Source of the DNA: Hyaloscypha bicolor E | Taxonomy: Eukaryota > Ascomycota > Leotiomycetes > Helotiales > Hyaloscyphaceae | Direction of reading: 5' to 3' | Length of the DNA: 64,000 bases | Assembly (NCBI RefSeq): GCF_002865645.1 | Contig: NW_020194558.1 | Span: 2,198,014 to 2,262,013 of the forward strand | Shown: in pieces, positions 12,644-23,000 of the stretch | Position numbering within the stretch: position 1 is the first letter of the stretch | How the letters are laid out: the number at the start of each line of letters is the position of its first letter | Position numbers and translations under genes: made by a program | The notes under the pieces: generated by a model | What the model saw: only the letters and a program-made list of their open reading frames with translations | Databases searched by the model: none | What the model was told of the DNA's origin: nothing

Positions 12644-13040
12644 CGATCATATGTCAGTGTGCCATTGCCATTGAGGCTTTACACCTAAAAGTTTAATAGA
12701 CAGGGTGTACACGTGCTTACCCGTCTCTGACATGGGGCTGCGCGTAAAGGGAGCGGAGGCATCAGATTGGACTCATTTAAGGTAATCATATATCACTGTG
12801 CTGTTGCCACAGAGGCATTTACACCTAAAAGTTTAATAGACAGGGTGTACACGTGCTTGGTACCCGCCTCTAACATGGGGCTGCACGTAAAGAGAGCGGA
12901 GGCATCGGATTGGACTCATTTAAGTTGATCATATGTCGCTGTGCTGTTGCCACAGAGGCTTTTACTGCGTACGCCTAAAAGTTTAATAGACGGGGTGTAC
13001 ACGTGCTTACCAGTCTGACATGTAGCTGCACGTATACGCG
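12644..13040. repeat. Three-copy ~140-bp imperfect tandem repeat
   Basis: Three successive copies begin at about 12648, 12787 and 12930 (spacing 139 and 143). Each carries, in order, an ATCATAT-TC-(A/C/G)-CTGTG-like start, the block ACCTAAAAGTTTAATAGAC or a one-base variant of it, GGGTGTACACGTGCTT, and an ATG(G/T)(G/A)GCTGC(G/A)CGTA segment. The first two copies also share GAGCGGAGGCATC and TTGGACTCATTTAAG. Each copy contains the palindrome GTGTACAC overlapping an E-box CACGTG (at 12710, 12850 and 13000). Copy 3 has a small insertion before its ACGCCTAAAAG block. No open frame runs through it. Confidence 0.9.
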
Positions 13041-13450
13041 GGGATCGTGTGTCTAGCCTCTATATCGAGAGAAAGGGGGCGGGGAAGATGGGGTCCGGGT
13101 CAGCATGTGAAGGAAAGTGGTGTGATATAAGGTTTTATACAGTATTGTACAATGCTCCAATAAATGGGACATTGAAGAATTAGGATCGTTTTTGGGGTTT
13201 ATACATTGGGGAAGGCACGAATAAACAGAGAGGATGCAGGAAGATGCAAGTCCACCCAAGGTGACCTCAACCGGATCACATGTAATTGAGTAAGTCAACA
13301 GTTGGTCATTATTATGGATTCATTGTTCGAAGATGCCGAGGGCAATCACATGCAGTTGTGTTCAAGTGGGTTTGGGGAGTATCCAAACGTTTATACTATC
13401 AATACAAAGGCCAACCTGTAACCAACCACCAAACCGTTTTTGATCCCTTT

Positions 13451-15615
13451 CTACGCCTCCAAAGTAACCTTTTGGCCTTTAACACGTCCAATCACCTGGC
13501 TTGGTGCGTACTTTCGGATCACCTAATTTCAAGCTAATTAGCAATGTTTTTTGATGTGGTATAGTTGTGGTGTTGAGGGGAAGGGGTGAAAAGGGGACAC
13601 TAGCGCTAAATTCGCGAAATGATGGAAACTCACCTCATCATCATGCAGCATCTCAAATTCCTCTGTCGCATCACGTCCCATGAAGTTCATAATGGCTTGA
13701 GGTCCACCTGGGTGCTCATCCAGCCAGTCCGAGAGATCCATGACAACACCTTTAACCACGACCCAAAGGTCTTCCTTGGTGTTGTGCTTCGCAACCTCCT
13801 CCATTGTGTACTCCTTCTCGGGAATCTTGAATTCTGCAGGCTTGCCTGCCTGGCTGACCTTTCCTGGATCAGATGAATCACCATTCTTGCTTAGTACAGG
13901 CCCTGCAGAGGCCTGTGATTGATGTGCCTGCTTGCCGCCGGTTCCAGCGCCTTGGCTATCCCACTCAACAGAGATCTTGCCAGGTTGAGAGGGGTCGATG
14001 TGAAGAGAGATTTGACCAAGACGTTGAGCAGCACCGCTAACACCACCCTGAAGAGCCTTCTGGAACATGTAGTTGCTGGCAGTGTCACCAGCAACACGTC
14101 CATAAACGACACAGCCGAGAAGAGAAGAACCACCAAGACGATTAGCACCGTGGACACCTCCAGCAAGTTCGCCGCAAGCGTACAGGCCCTCAAATGGCTT
14201 GCCTTCCGAGTTGAGAATCTCAGCCTTGTCATTGATCTCGATACCACCCATGGTGAAATGGAGAACTGGCTCCATGACAGCAACGTGGAAATCATCGTTG
14301 ATATCAACTGGGCCATTGTGGAAAAATTTCTTGCCATATGGATCCTTCTTCTTTCCATCAGCAATCTCGTTGTAGGCCTTGAAAGTGCTTTGGAGATGTT
14401 CTGGTGTGCAGCCAATCTCCTTTGCAAGCTCCTTTCCGGTCATCTTCTTCATCAGACCACGGCCAGAGTAATGACGAGTGTGGAAGTCGAGAACGTTTGA
14501 TGCCTTGGAATTGAGAATGAGGCGGACTGGGAATTTTCCCTTGTCCTTCTCCTTCCACATCTCACCGGAAACGTAGTCTCGGTGACCAAGCTCGTCGCAG
14601 AAGCGGTCACCGTCTCCGTTCAGAAGCAGACCGCCCTCACCACGAAGAGCCTCGGCAGCCAAAAACTTCCACTTTGATCCAGGGTCCTTGGGGTCAACGA
14701 GCCCTGTAGGATGAACCTGAACCTTGTCCATATCGATGCCATTGCCACCAATGGCCATAACCATCTTCTGTCCATCACCAGTTGCATGTACACCGTTGGT
14801 AGATGAGAGGTTGAATGTGTCTGGGCGCCATTTCTTGAGAAGAGAAGTCTCGGTGAAATCGGCAGCATATCCACCAGTGGCTAGCACAACTGGACCCTCG
14901 ACAGTAGCAGATTCTCCGCCAAACTCGTATGATACACCGGTTATCTTATTTCCTTCCTTGTTCAAGCCAGTCACTCGGGCCTTCTTGATGATTTGTACAC
15001 GTTCTGGTTCCTTCTCGGCGAGCTCCTCGAGTCTTTGCATCAGAGCATATGTAATGGCCATACCAGGGAACTTGGCATCGTGCCCTCGGTGTGTTCTTGG
15101 CTGGGAGTGACCACTGTAGAAAATGCACTTAGCATGTGATTCTGGATATCAGGCGTCCGATGCTTACCCTAGCCGTGAAACGAGAGTCAAATCCAAGTTG
15201 AACACATCCTGGAGCCACTCAACAGCCGCAGCTGACTTGTATGTCAAAACCTTGATGAGATCTGGTCTGGCCTTGTCTCTCGCAGATTTGAGGGTATCGT
15301 CGTAGAATTGCTTGACGCTGTCCGGGATCTTTGCATCGACTTGAGTTCGTGTGAGGGCTCCGTTGATTCCGGATGTCGCCTTGGTCGAGTTACCACCAAA
15401 GAAACCTAGATATTGTCAGCGAATTGGCAGATCTGGAACTTGCATACTGTGCATACCTTGCTTGTCCAAAACAACGACATTGCCGCCATTCAGGTAGATG
15501 GTGTGAGCAGCACTCAAGCCGGACACTGTTGTTTTGGTGTCAGATGTCAATTGAGTGGGGTAGAGTGGTATATCAACTTACAGCCACCGCCGACAACAAT
15601 TACTCTTGGAACCAT
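13451..15615 (-). CDS. OSM1: OSM1-type soluble fumarate reductase with C-terminal cytochrome b5 domain
   Basis: The predicted 630-residue flavoprotein reduces fumarate to succinate using reduced flavin, a route for re-oxidising cofactors under low oxygen. Exons: 15615-15582, 15525-15457, 15405-15168, 15113-13634, 13522-13451, with introns of 51-56 nt plus a last one of 111 nt. The N-terminus has the FAD dinucleotide-binding motif VVGGGLSGLSAAH (residues 7-19), then GGNSTKATSGING, the HPTG substrate region, an RGEGG segment and the C-terminal GGxEI and GGVHGANRLGGSSL flavin-contact motifs. After a linker of about 60 polar residues comes a cytochrome b5 domain (about 545-630) with heme ligands in HPGG (581-584) and the His at 604. 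No obvious mitochondrial targeting extension precedes the FAD fold. The last exon was found because the frame otherwise runs out of the b5 fold. Confidence 0.92.
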
Positions 15616-16536
15616 TTTGAATAATTTGTGAAATGGAGGGGATCAGGGAGAGATAGAGAGTTTGCAGGATGGAAATAAGAGAAGGAGAAGCAGCGTGGTT
15701 TTGTTGCTCTCTCAATGCACGAGCGCCACTAGGATCCGGGGCTCTGGGGTGGAATGCCGAGGTTCCAGGCGGATGTTTTTGAGACTCGAATCGGAGGCTT
15801 GTAAAAGAAATGTCCCCCCCTCTGATTCGACGAATGGCCAGGGTCGTTGAGTCAGCAAAGGCCGGACTCAAGATGGATCGTCTTCACTTTTTGGAAATTG
15901 TTGAAGATTTGAAAAGGAGACCTCTGTTACTTTTAATGACCGGGAATTGGGGATTCACCAGCAGAAGCCGACGAACTTGCGACTTCGGCCAACGACACAG
16001 CGAGGCACAGCTGAGGTCATATCGCGCCTCGTGATGCGAGGCCGAGTCAGCGAAACTCCTACGGGGAAAATTGCTGTTTCCAGCGGATAATGTTGCATGT
16101 GAAGATTTGACGCTGCCACTAACTTTCCCCACAAGTCATAGCATTCTCCAGATTTTGCAGCACCGCATCAGATGACCAGTCCCAGCGCACCCCTTGAAAT
16201 CTTCTGCACATTTTTGCATGTGAAGAAGCATTTCTAGAACGTGATATGAAAAGCCCTGCGAACGCGTGTTTTTATTATTGCTCGGGATGCTCACACGGTG
16301 CAATCGTTGCTTCCTAGGATCGGAATTTGAGTCTGAAGCAAGCCCCGCTGTTGATCGGCATCTCGCGGTAAACCATGGCGAAGTCACAATGTCGGAAATC
16401 TCCCCCCTTTACCGTACAAGCTGTAAACAATTCTGTAGTTCTCTCATTTTTGTCAAGAGGCAGAGATTATAATTAGTCTATCAAAGCTACCGTAGTTGAA
16501 CATATGAGGAGAGAGTCTTTTGCATCAAAGCCGAGG
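15616..16536. other. Intergenic, no gene seen
   Basis: This is the upstream region of the minus-strand fumarate reductase gene and the 3' flank of the minus-strand Rossmann protein gene. No family pattern or RNA gene was found on either strand. Confidence 0.55.
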
Positions 16537-17368
16537 CTATCGACTTCTCTTCAGTAATTCTCTTCCCCTATTCCTCAAAACATCACACTCCAGAGTTCTT
16601 GTGCCATTTGCACCTGCCACTGCCTCATCTATTAAGACTGCAGCGAGTTCATCAATCTTGATAGATGATGTCGAAGCCACCATAAAATTTGGCATCAAAG
16701 TATTTTTGGGTACCACTCCTCCTGGTCGTGTTATCGTCACTTCCAAATGACCTTCTTCCTTTTCCTGAAGCGCGAGTAAACCATTCTCAGCTTCACCCTA
16801 CATCAAGGATATCAGCCAGAATCTGATGTGCAAGTCCAAGCTACCCTACCTTCATTTTCCTCGTGGTTTGCATAAACCATAAAGCTTTGTTCTGATCTCG
16901 GCAAGCCAACATCCCACCCAAAAGGACGAATCGAAAGCGCTTCCCCTGAGTCTTAAGCGGCGGTGCAAGGGAATTGGCGAAAGCCTCAGCGGCTGCTAAC
17001 ATATATCGAATATCAACGTTTCTCGAATCCTCAATAGTTGGGGCCTTGTGAGCGGGTGCGCCCATCGCCCTGCGTTTTGCATCAGCTGACCGTTGGTTTC
17101 ACGGAAGGCTTGAAACAATATGCAATAGGGAAAGCTGCAGCACTTACCAAATACAACTTTCAGCTCCCTCAAGCTGCGAGAGGATCTCGGGTGTGTAAGT
17201 GAGAAAGTCGGTGAGGATGACGGTTTTGACTTTAGGATTGATGCTGGCTGGTTCTGAAAGTGCTCGTCTGGTGAGGCAGACCAGAGATGTGATAGCAGGA
17301 TGAACCAAGGCCTGATTGAGGACTTCCCCTCCAATGAAACCCGTGGCTCCTGAAAGTATAACCTTCAT
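16537..17368 (-). CDS. NmrA-like / atypical short-chain NAD(P)-binding Rossmann protein
   Basis: The model gives 233 residues from exons 17368-17148, 17069-16850 and 16797-16537, with introns of 78 and 52 nt. The N-terminus is a clear dinucleotide-binding fold: MKVILSGATGFIGGEVL, where GATGFIGG is the glycine-rich loop (7-14). A variable central part follows, with a later RFVLLGGML strand and a VTITRPGGVVP strand. Similar small fungal proteins are annotated as nucleoside-diphosphate-sugar epimerase or NmrA-like oxidoreductases of unknown substrate. The usual YxxxK catalytic pair is not evident, so a redox-sensing or non-classical enzyme role is possible. The gene is transcribed away from the FAS1 gene across a shared 532-bp promoter. 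Confidence 0.8.
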
Positions 17369-17900
17369 TGTGTGGTGGCGCTGGAGCCACTCGAGAAATC
17401 GGGCGTAATACGAGCTGGACGGAGGAGCTGAACGAAGGATCAGACAAGCGCCTTCACTTGAAAGACAGGGATCTGTGAGAAGGACTGGTTGATGAAGGCG
17501 ATGTTTGTATAATCAAAGAGCAGAAAATGAATGTTCGGAGCAGACCTGATATATATCCATCCTTTCCCTTTTCACTTGCCACCGCCAGGTATGCTGATTC
17601 GGTGAATCCGACTAAGAATCACAAAGACGAGAACAAGCACATTTCCTTTTGATTGGTCTTGGAGAGATTGACATGAGTGAAAGGAAATTATTGTGCCGTA
17701 ACTGATACTACCTGCCCCTCTAGACGCAAAAATAGTGTGTGATTCATGTATTTTGGGGATATTGAATGGGTCTTTGACCACCGACGGGATTTTACGAGCA
17801 CCTTGCAAATCACGTTGCCTCGTACAACAACTTGGTCCGAGCATCGCGGTACATCGTCATCGGTAACCTCCACGACTCTTTGCACAACACTTTTCTCAAA
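17369..17900. promoter_or_regulatory. Shared divergent promoter region
   Basis: These 532 bases separate the start codons of the minus-strand NmrA-like gene and the plus-strand FAS1 gene, so both promoters must lie here. I identify no specific binding site. Confidence 0.5.
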
Positions 17901-18567
17901 ATGCGATACATGTCCCTTATCTACCCACTGTTGACAGCATCTCTTGCAGTCACAGCAGCATTCTCCCAGGAGCAGCGACCTATGGCGGACAAGAACCTCG
18001 GACCTGCGATGCCTCCGAACCAAGAATCCCCTTCACTTTCAGCCCCCGCTGACGGCGACACCGTGATGCTCTCAGACGTTCTCGGCAATGATCGCAGTAT
18101 TAATATCTTCGCTGGGTTCACCCGAGACTTTGCGACAATCAGCGAACGCTTCGAAGACAGCTCGTTGAACACTACAATCATGGCGCCCATAAACTCCGCG
18201 ATAATGGCGTTACCGCGGAAGCCTTGGGAAGATCCTGAGGATTATGATAGGCTGGGCCCTAATGCTTACGAGGGAGAGCCAGGCGAGGAGAGAGCGCAAA
18301 GGAATTTGAGGAGGTTTGTGGAGGCTCATGTTGTCCCGGTCAGCCCTTGGAAGGAGGGTGAGAAGGTTAAGACGTTGGCTGGGGGCGAGGTCTGGTGGGA
18401 GAGTAAAGACGGAGTCAAGATGGTGAGAATCTTATGAATTGAATGTATAGACCCAACACTAATAGTCTCTGTAGATCAAGCCAGGAAATATCGAAGTCAG
18501 CTCAGTAGCCAGCAAAGTATACAATGGGGAGGTCTGGATCTTAAAAGGCGTCAGGAATTACGCATAA
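17901..18567 (+). CDS. Small secreted FAS1 (fasciclin) domain protein
   Basis: Exons 17901-18422 and 18475-18567 (52-nt intron) give 204 residues. The N-terminus MRYMSLIYPLLTASLAVTAAFSQ looks like a cleavable signal peptide. An upstream ATG in the same frame (17832) would bury it, so I chose 17901. A single compact fasciclin-like fold follows: DVLGNDRSINIFAGFTRDF, the TTIMAPINSAIMAL segment (equivalent to the FAS1 H1 box T-hFAPTN-AF), a loop, RNLRRFVEAHVVP (H2-like) and a closing VASKVYNGEVWILKGV strand. FAS1 proteins act in adhesion at the cell surface or wall. There is no GPI tail. The family call is reasonable; the function is unknown. Confidence 0.82.
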
Positions 18568-19552
18568 ATATAACGAACATAATGAGCACATGGATAATAC
18601 GTAGCTACGTGGCTGCTGGCGTTGTGGTTGGGTATATGATTGTTCTAGGATGGAGGAGGAACTTGACCCAAGATCCAGGATTTAAGCTGGAACGGAACAA
18701 CCCAAGATTGTTCTTTTGACAGGTTTCTGAATAGTAAGGACCTTAATCCAGCACAGGACTTCGATTGCCTGTGACGAGATGAGCAACCAAGCCTCCCACT
18801 TTCTCTTACTTCGAGCAATTCCGGAGGGGCAATGAAGAACGGGCAAGTAAGACCGAAGTCAAGACCAGGGTGCCCAAATAATTTACTTTCAAAAATTGGC
18901 TGTTCAACAAAGCTCGCACAGAATATCGAAGTCCCGAAGATAAAACCTATATTTGCCAAATTCTGAGTTGTGCGCAAGAGAATCTTCTTTGCACTCACGA
19001 ATGTTCCAGGTTCGAGCTGCTGTATGGAGATACATCCAATTTCATTCAATCGTTAGAATGAGATGACATGAGAGCTAGTCCATTTATTTGTCACATTCTT
19101 TCCTCCCTCTCGCTACGTGGGGGCACTCATTCAACATTTGTAAGGGAAGGTGATGGATTTCAAGGGGCGCGGCCGCAAGGCTGGAGTTGTCAGCCTCGAG
19201 CTAATGCAGCCCGGAACTTGCCCTTTCCCCCGTATCGCGCAAACGTCCTCCCTCACACACAAAGCTCGTCATCAAATCTTCCCGCAAGCACTTTCACAGT
19301 GAATTTGCACCATACAATTCTGCAAATTCACTATGCTCATGACTCACTAGCTTTAATGCTTCTGGATTCGCAACCGATTCTTGTACCGTAAGCTCCCTCG
19401 TTGCGCTCCCCTATGCTCCTGAGTGAGCTCTTCTGGCAGAGGTTGACCCATCCTGATAGTTACAAGAAACCACACCGAGATATCTTTACATAATCTCGAT
19501 CTAACTATTGATATCACACAAATATTGCGCAAGCTTGAAGCTGCCATCTGCC
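18568..19552. other. Intergenic, upstream of SIN3
   Basis: This is about 1 kb between the FAS1 stop and the SIN3 start. It should contain the SIN3 promoter and 5' leader. The 134-codon minus-strand frame at 18645-19049 has no recognisable family and is treated as chance. Confidence 0.5.
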
Positions 19553-20044
19553 ATGAACAATCAACCTCACGGGCCCCCCGGCTTTGACCGAGAGCGCGAG
19601 CTCGAGGAGCAGCACAGGCAACGTGCATTACAGCAACAAGAAGAGCATGTTCAGCGTGAGCGCGAACGGGAACATAATGAGAGACAAGAAAGAGAACGAC
19701 AACATCGTGATCAATACCAACCACCTCCACCACATCAGAACAACACAGCTTCCATACCCATCCATCAACCTGTAGCATCACGGCTGGCAGGTACAATACA
19801 CAGCCCTGGTGGCCTGCTTGCAAACCATGGCAGTGCCCCTCCCTCTGGACCGCTTGGTGCGCCGAGTGGCCCTGGAAATGCTTTCGGTGGTCCTCTTCAC
19901 AGTGATGCAAGTCGCTCAATCCAGCACAATCCGCAAGCTGCCTCTAGCCAACTTCAACAGCAACAAGGCTTCGGCCCTGGACTCATACATCACAATCCGG
20001 TAGGCGCTCCTGGTGGAGCTGCTGTTGGACTGGGAGGATCGTTT

Positions 20045-20085
<41 letters not shown>

Positions 20086-23000
20086 GGAAGCTGTGGCTAG
20101 GCTTCAGCAACTTCCATTCGGTGGACCATCCATCCCGCAGCATCAGGTTCCTGGAGCGCCTGCGCTGGGACAAGGCGGACAGCAACCCATTTTGAATGTA
20201 AGTCCCCCTTTTTCTTGTCGAGGATTTGATCAAACGCCCGTATTGCCAATGATTGCTGCAGAAGAAGCTTCAATCAGAACGTCTTCTTGCTGAGAAAACG
20301 CATGTGCTGTTTGTGACCTTTACGTTCTCCGTGCTTGCTACCCCAGCTTTGGCAGTTCTTCCCTGTTGACGCAGCCGCTCTTGATTCATCACAAGGCTCG
20401 CTTGGGGTTTTCGTCCGAAGGACTCGTCTCCTATTTAGACAGAAAAGAAGGCTTTTGCCTGTGTGAATTTTCTTCAGCAAATTTTCCACAAGTGCAACTC
20501 TGATTGCATAGATCCCAAACTGACAATGTCTCATCAGGACGCGCTCAGTTATCTCGATCAAGTTAAGGTACAATTTGCCGATCAACCCGATGTCTATAAT
20601 CGCTTCCTGGACATTATGAAAGACTTCAAAAGCCAGGCGTACGTTGATGAATCTCGATCTGTCTTTCCAGGAACAGCTGCTGACTCCCCATTAGCATCGA
20701 CACCCCGGGCGTCATCAACCGTGTCTCCGAACTATTTGCAGGGCATCCAAACCTCATACAAGGTTTCAACACATTCCTCCCACCTGGCTATCGTATCGAG
20801 TGTGGTGCAGGAAACGATCCAAACACGATCAGAGTTACGACGCCTATGGGCACGACAGTGCAATCAATCACCGGAAGCCGTGCTTTACCTGACGCGGTCA
20901 TGGTCCAAGGAGGAGTGGGTGGCGGATACTATGGTACACAGCGGCCTGGTGAACGTCCCGGAGACTGGAGAGGAGGACCTGGTCGTGTGAGCCCTGAAGA
21001 CGTGTTCAGCCCTCAGAATCAGAACGCCGCTCCTGCTTATGGTCAAGCTCCAGCACAACACTCTACCTACGAAGCTCAACAAGCTGCCGCGGCAGCCGCT
21101 CACCAGCAGCAACAAAGAGGGGTTTCCCAATTGACGAGTGCCGTAACGGCAACTTTGGGGCACCCAGGACCTGCAAGAAACGCGCAAACCCCAACTCCAG
21201 GTGGCATGAACGGTGGAGGAGTACAGCTGGAAAAGCGAGGACCCGTTGAGTTCAACCACGCAATCAGCTACGTAAATAAAATCAAGGTAGGTCTCAGTGA
21301 CAGCTTTCCGCTCCTTTTAAAAATGAGATCGAGAAGAATCCGACCTTGGAAATTTTTGCTGATTCACTAAACAGAACCGATTCCAAGATCGACCAGAGAT
21401 CTATAAACAATTTCTTGAGATCCTTCAAACCTATCAACGCGAGTCGAAGCCTATCCAAGACGTCTATGCGCAAGTTACACATCTCTTCAACACCGCTCCC
21501 GATCTTCTCGAAGACTTCAAGCAATTCCTCCCTGAATCTGCCGCTCAAGCAAAAGCTGCAGCAGCGGCCAAAGCAGCGGAAGAGGCTCAGCAAAGCCAAA
21601 CACCGCAAGGCCACGGACGTAACGAAGCAAAGCTGCCTCCAGTTGGTAATTTTGCCCTTCCAGCCAGTTCTAGCAAGGAAAATAAGAAGCGCCAACGCAA
21701 CAACACGGCAATGAATTCGGCTTCCCACGCCAACGCGATGGGAGAGAGCTCCAACCGGAGTATGGTGCCGGGTGCTGCAACAAACAAGGTAAGTGTTTTA
21801 TGTTGCGGCTTCCATGCTCTGTAACCATGAACGATCTATCAATGTACTAATTTACATCTTCAACAGCGAACCAAGCTTTCTCACAAGCCCAATGCCCCGG
21901 ACGCGCCAGCTGTATCACCGACCTTGACACCCATTATGCCTGAGCCGTTGCCTCCTACCTCTACATCCAGTGCGACTTCAGAAGAGCTGGCTTTCTTTGA
22001 TCGAGTCAAGAAATACATTGCCAACAAGCAAACCATGAACGAATTCTTGAAGCTCTGCAACTTGTTCTCTCAAGACCTCATTGGCAAAGACGTCCTCGTA
22101 CACAAAGTCAGCAATTTCATTGGCGGAAACCTCGATCTGATGAACTGGTTCAAGCAATTTGTTGGTTATGACGGTCGCGAGGAAGTCATTGAAAATCAGC
22201 CGAAAGCACCAACTGGACGAGTCGCGTTGAGCAACTGCAGAGGATTGGGTCCTAGCTACCGCCTTCTTCCAAAGAGGGTACGTACATTATTTCTTTCTGT
22301 CTCTGTGTCGCGTTGCTTTCCGCCCCTTCTAAAATTTTGTGCTGCGCTACCAATTTTCGCTTGGTCCAAAATATTCACTCTCCCCTTATTCTATTGTGGT
22401 TGGATCCTATTGTGCCAGTCATCTCTAGACAATGATCGCTAGTGAAGCCATTGAGATCTTGCCCATTGTCTCTATTGTAGTCAGAACATTATCAACTCGG
22501 GGTAGTACCCTTTATTTTTGGTATTGTTCGAAAATGAGTTTGAACACTACTTAATGAACTTCCATCCTTTCCCTTCTTTTCAACACCCTCTGCACAAACA
22601 AGATTTCAATCGATTCTACCAGCACGTCTCGGCACATTCAAAATGAGGTTCCAAAGTGTGCACGAATACTCGCGCCAGATCGCGGAGGGCCAGGGAAACC
22701 CTGCCGCCAACCTCTACACTACCCTAACATCGGGTATCAGAACCCCCCTCAAGATGGATATCGCGGGTGGCCAAGGGGCGCCGCGACTCCCTAAGAACTA
22801 TGCCTATGGGCCTCGTGCCTATCCACTGAAGAGAAAGTTCTTATCGATCTGGAACAATGAGGGACCAGCAAGAAAAAAGCCCTACTCCCTGAAACAGCAG
22901 GAGGAGGCAAAAGCACAATACCAGGCCTGGAACAATGTTGACATAGATTTTCAGGAACGGCTGCGGCCATGTTCTGGCCGAGACGAGATGTGCCTTGAAG

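Larger units (their letters stand above)
8314..13450. other. 5.1-kb gene-poor region upstream of the sugar transporter
   Basis: No protein family is recognisable on either strand over this stretch. The first kilobase (8330-9500) is GC-rich and C/T-biased and produces long but low-complexity open frames on both strands, as expected for a long promoter and 5' leader of the minus-strand sugar transporter. It holds a CCCTG microsatellite (9211-9240), GACGGT/GAGCGT short repeats near 9555-9600, an AT-rich stretch near 11160-11220 and a tandem repeat at about 12644-13040. The part next to 13451 is the 3' flank of the fumarate reductase gene. Confidence 0.6.

Noticed and set aside
12240..12650. 136-codon minus-strand frame
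   Set aside because: It is Pro/Leu/Thr low complexity from a G/A-rich strand and runs into the tandem repeat. No gene is supported.
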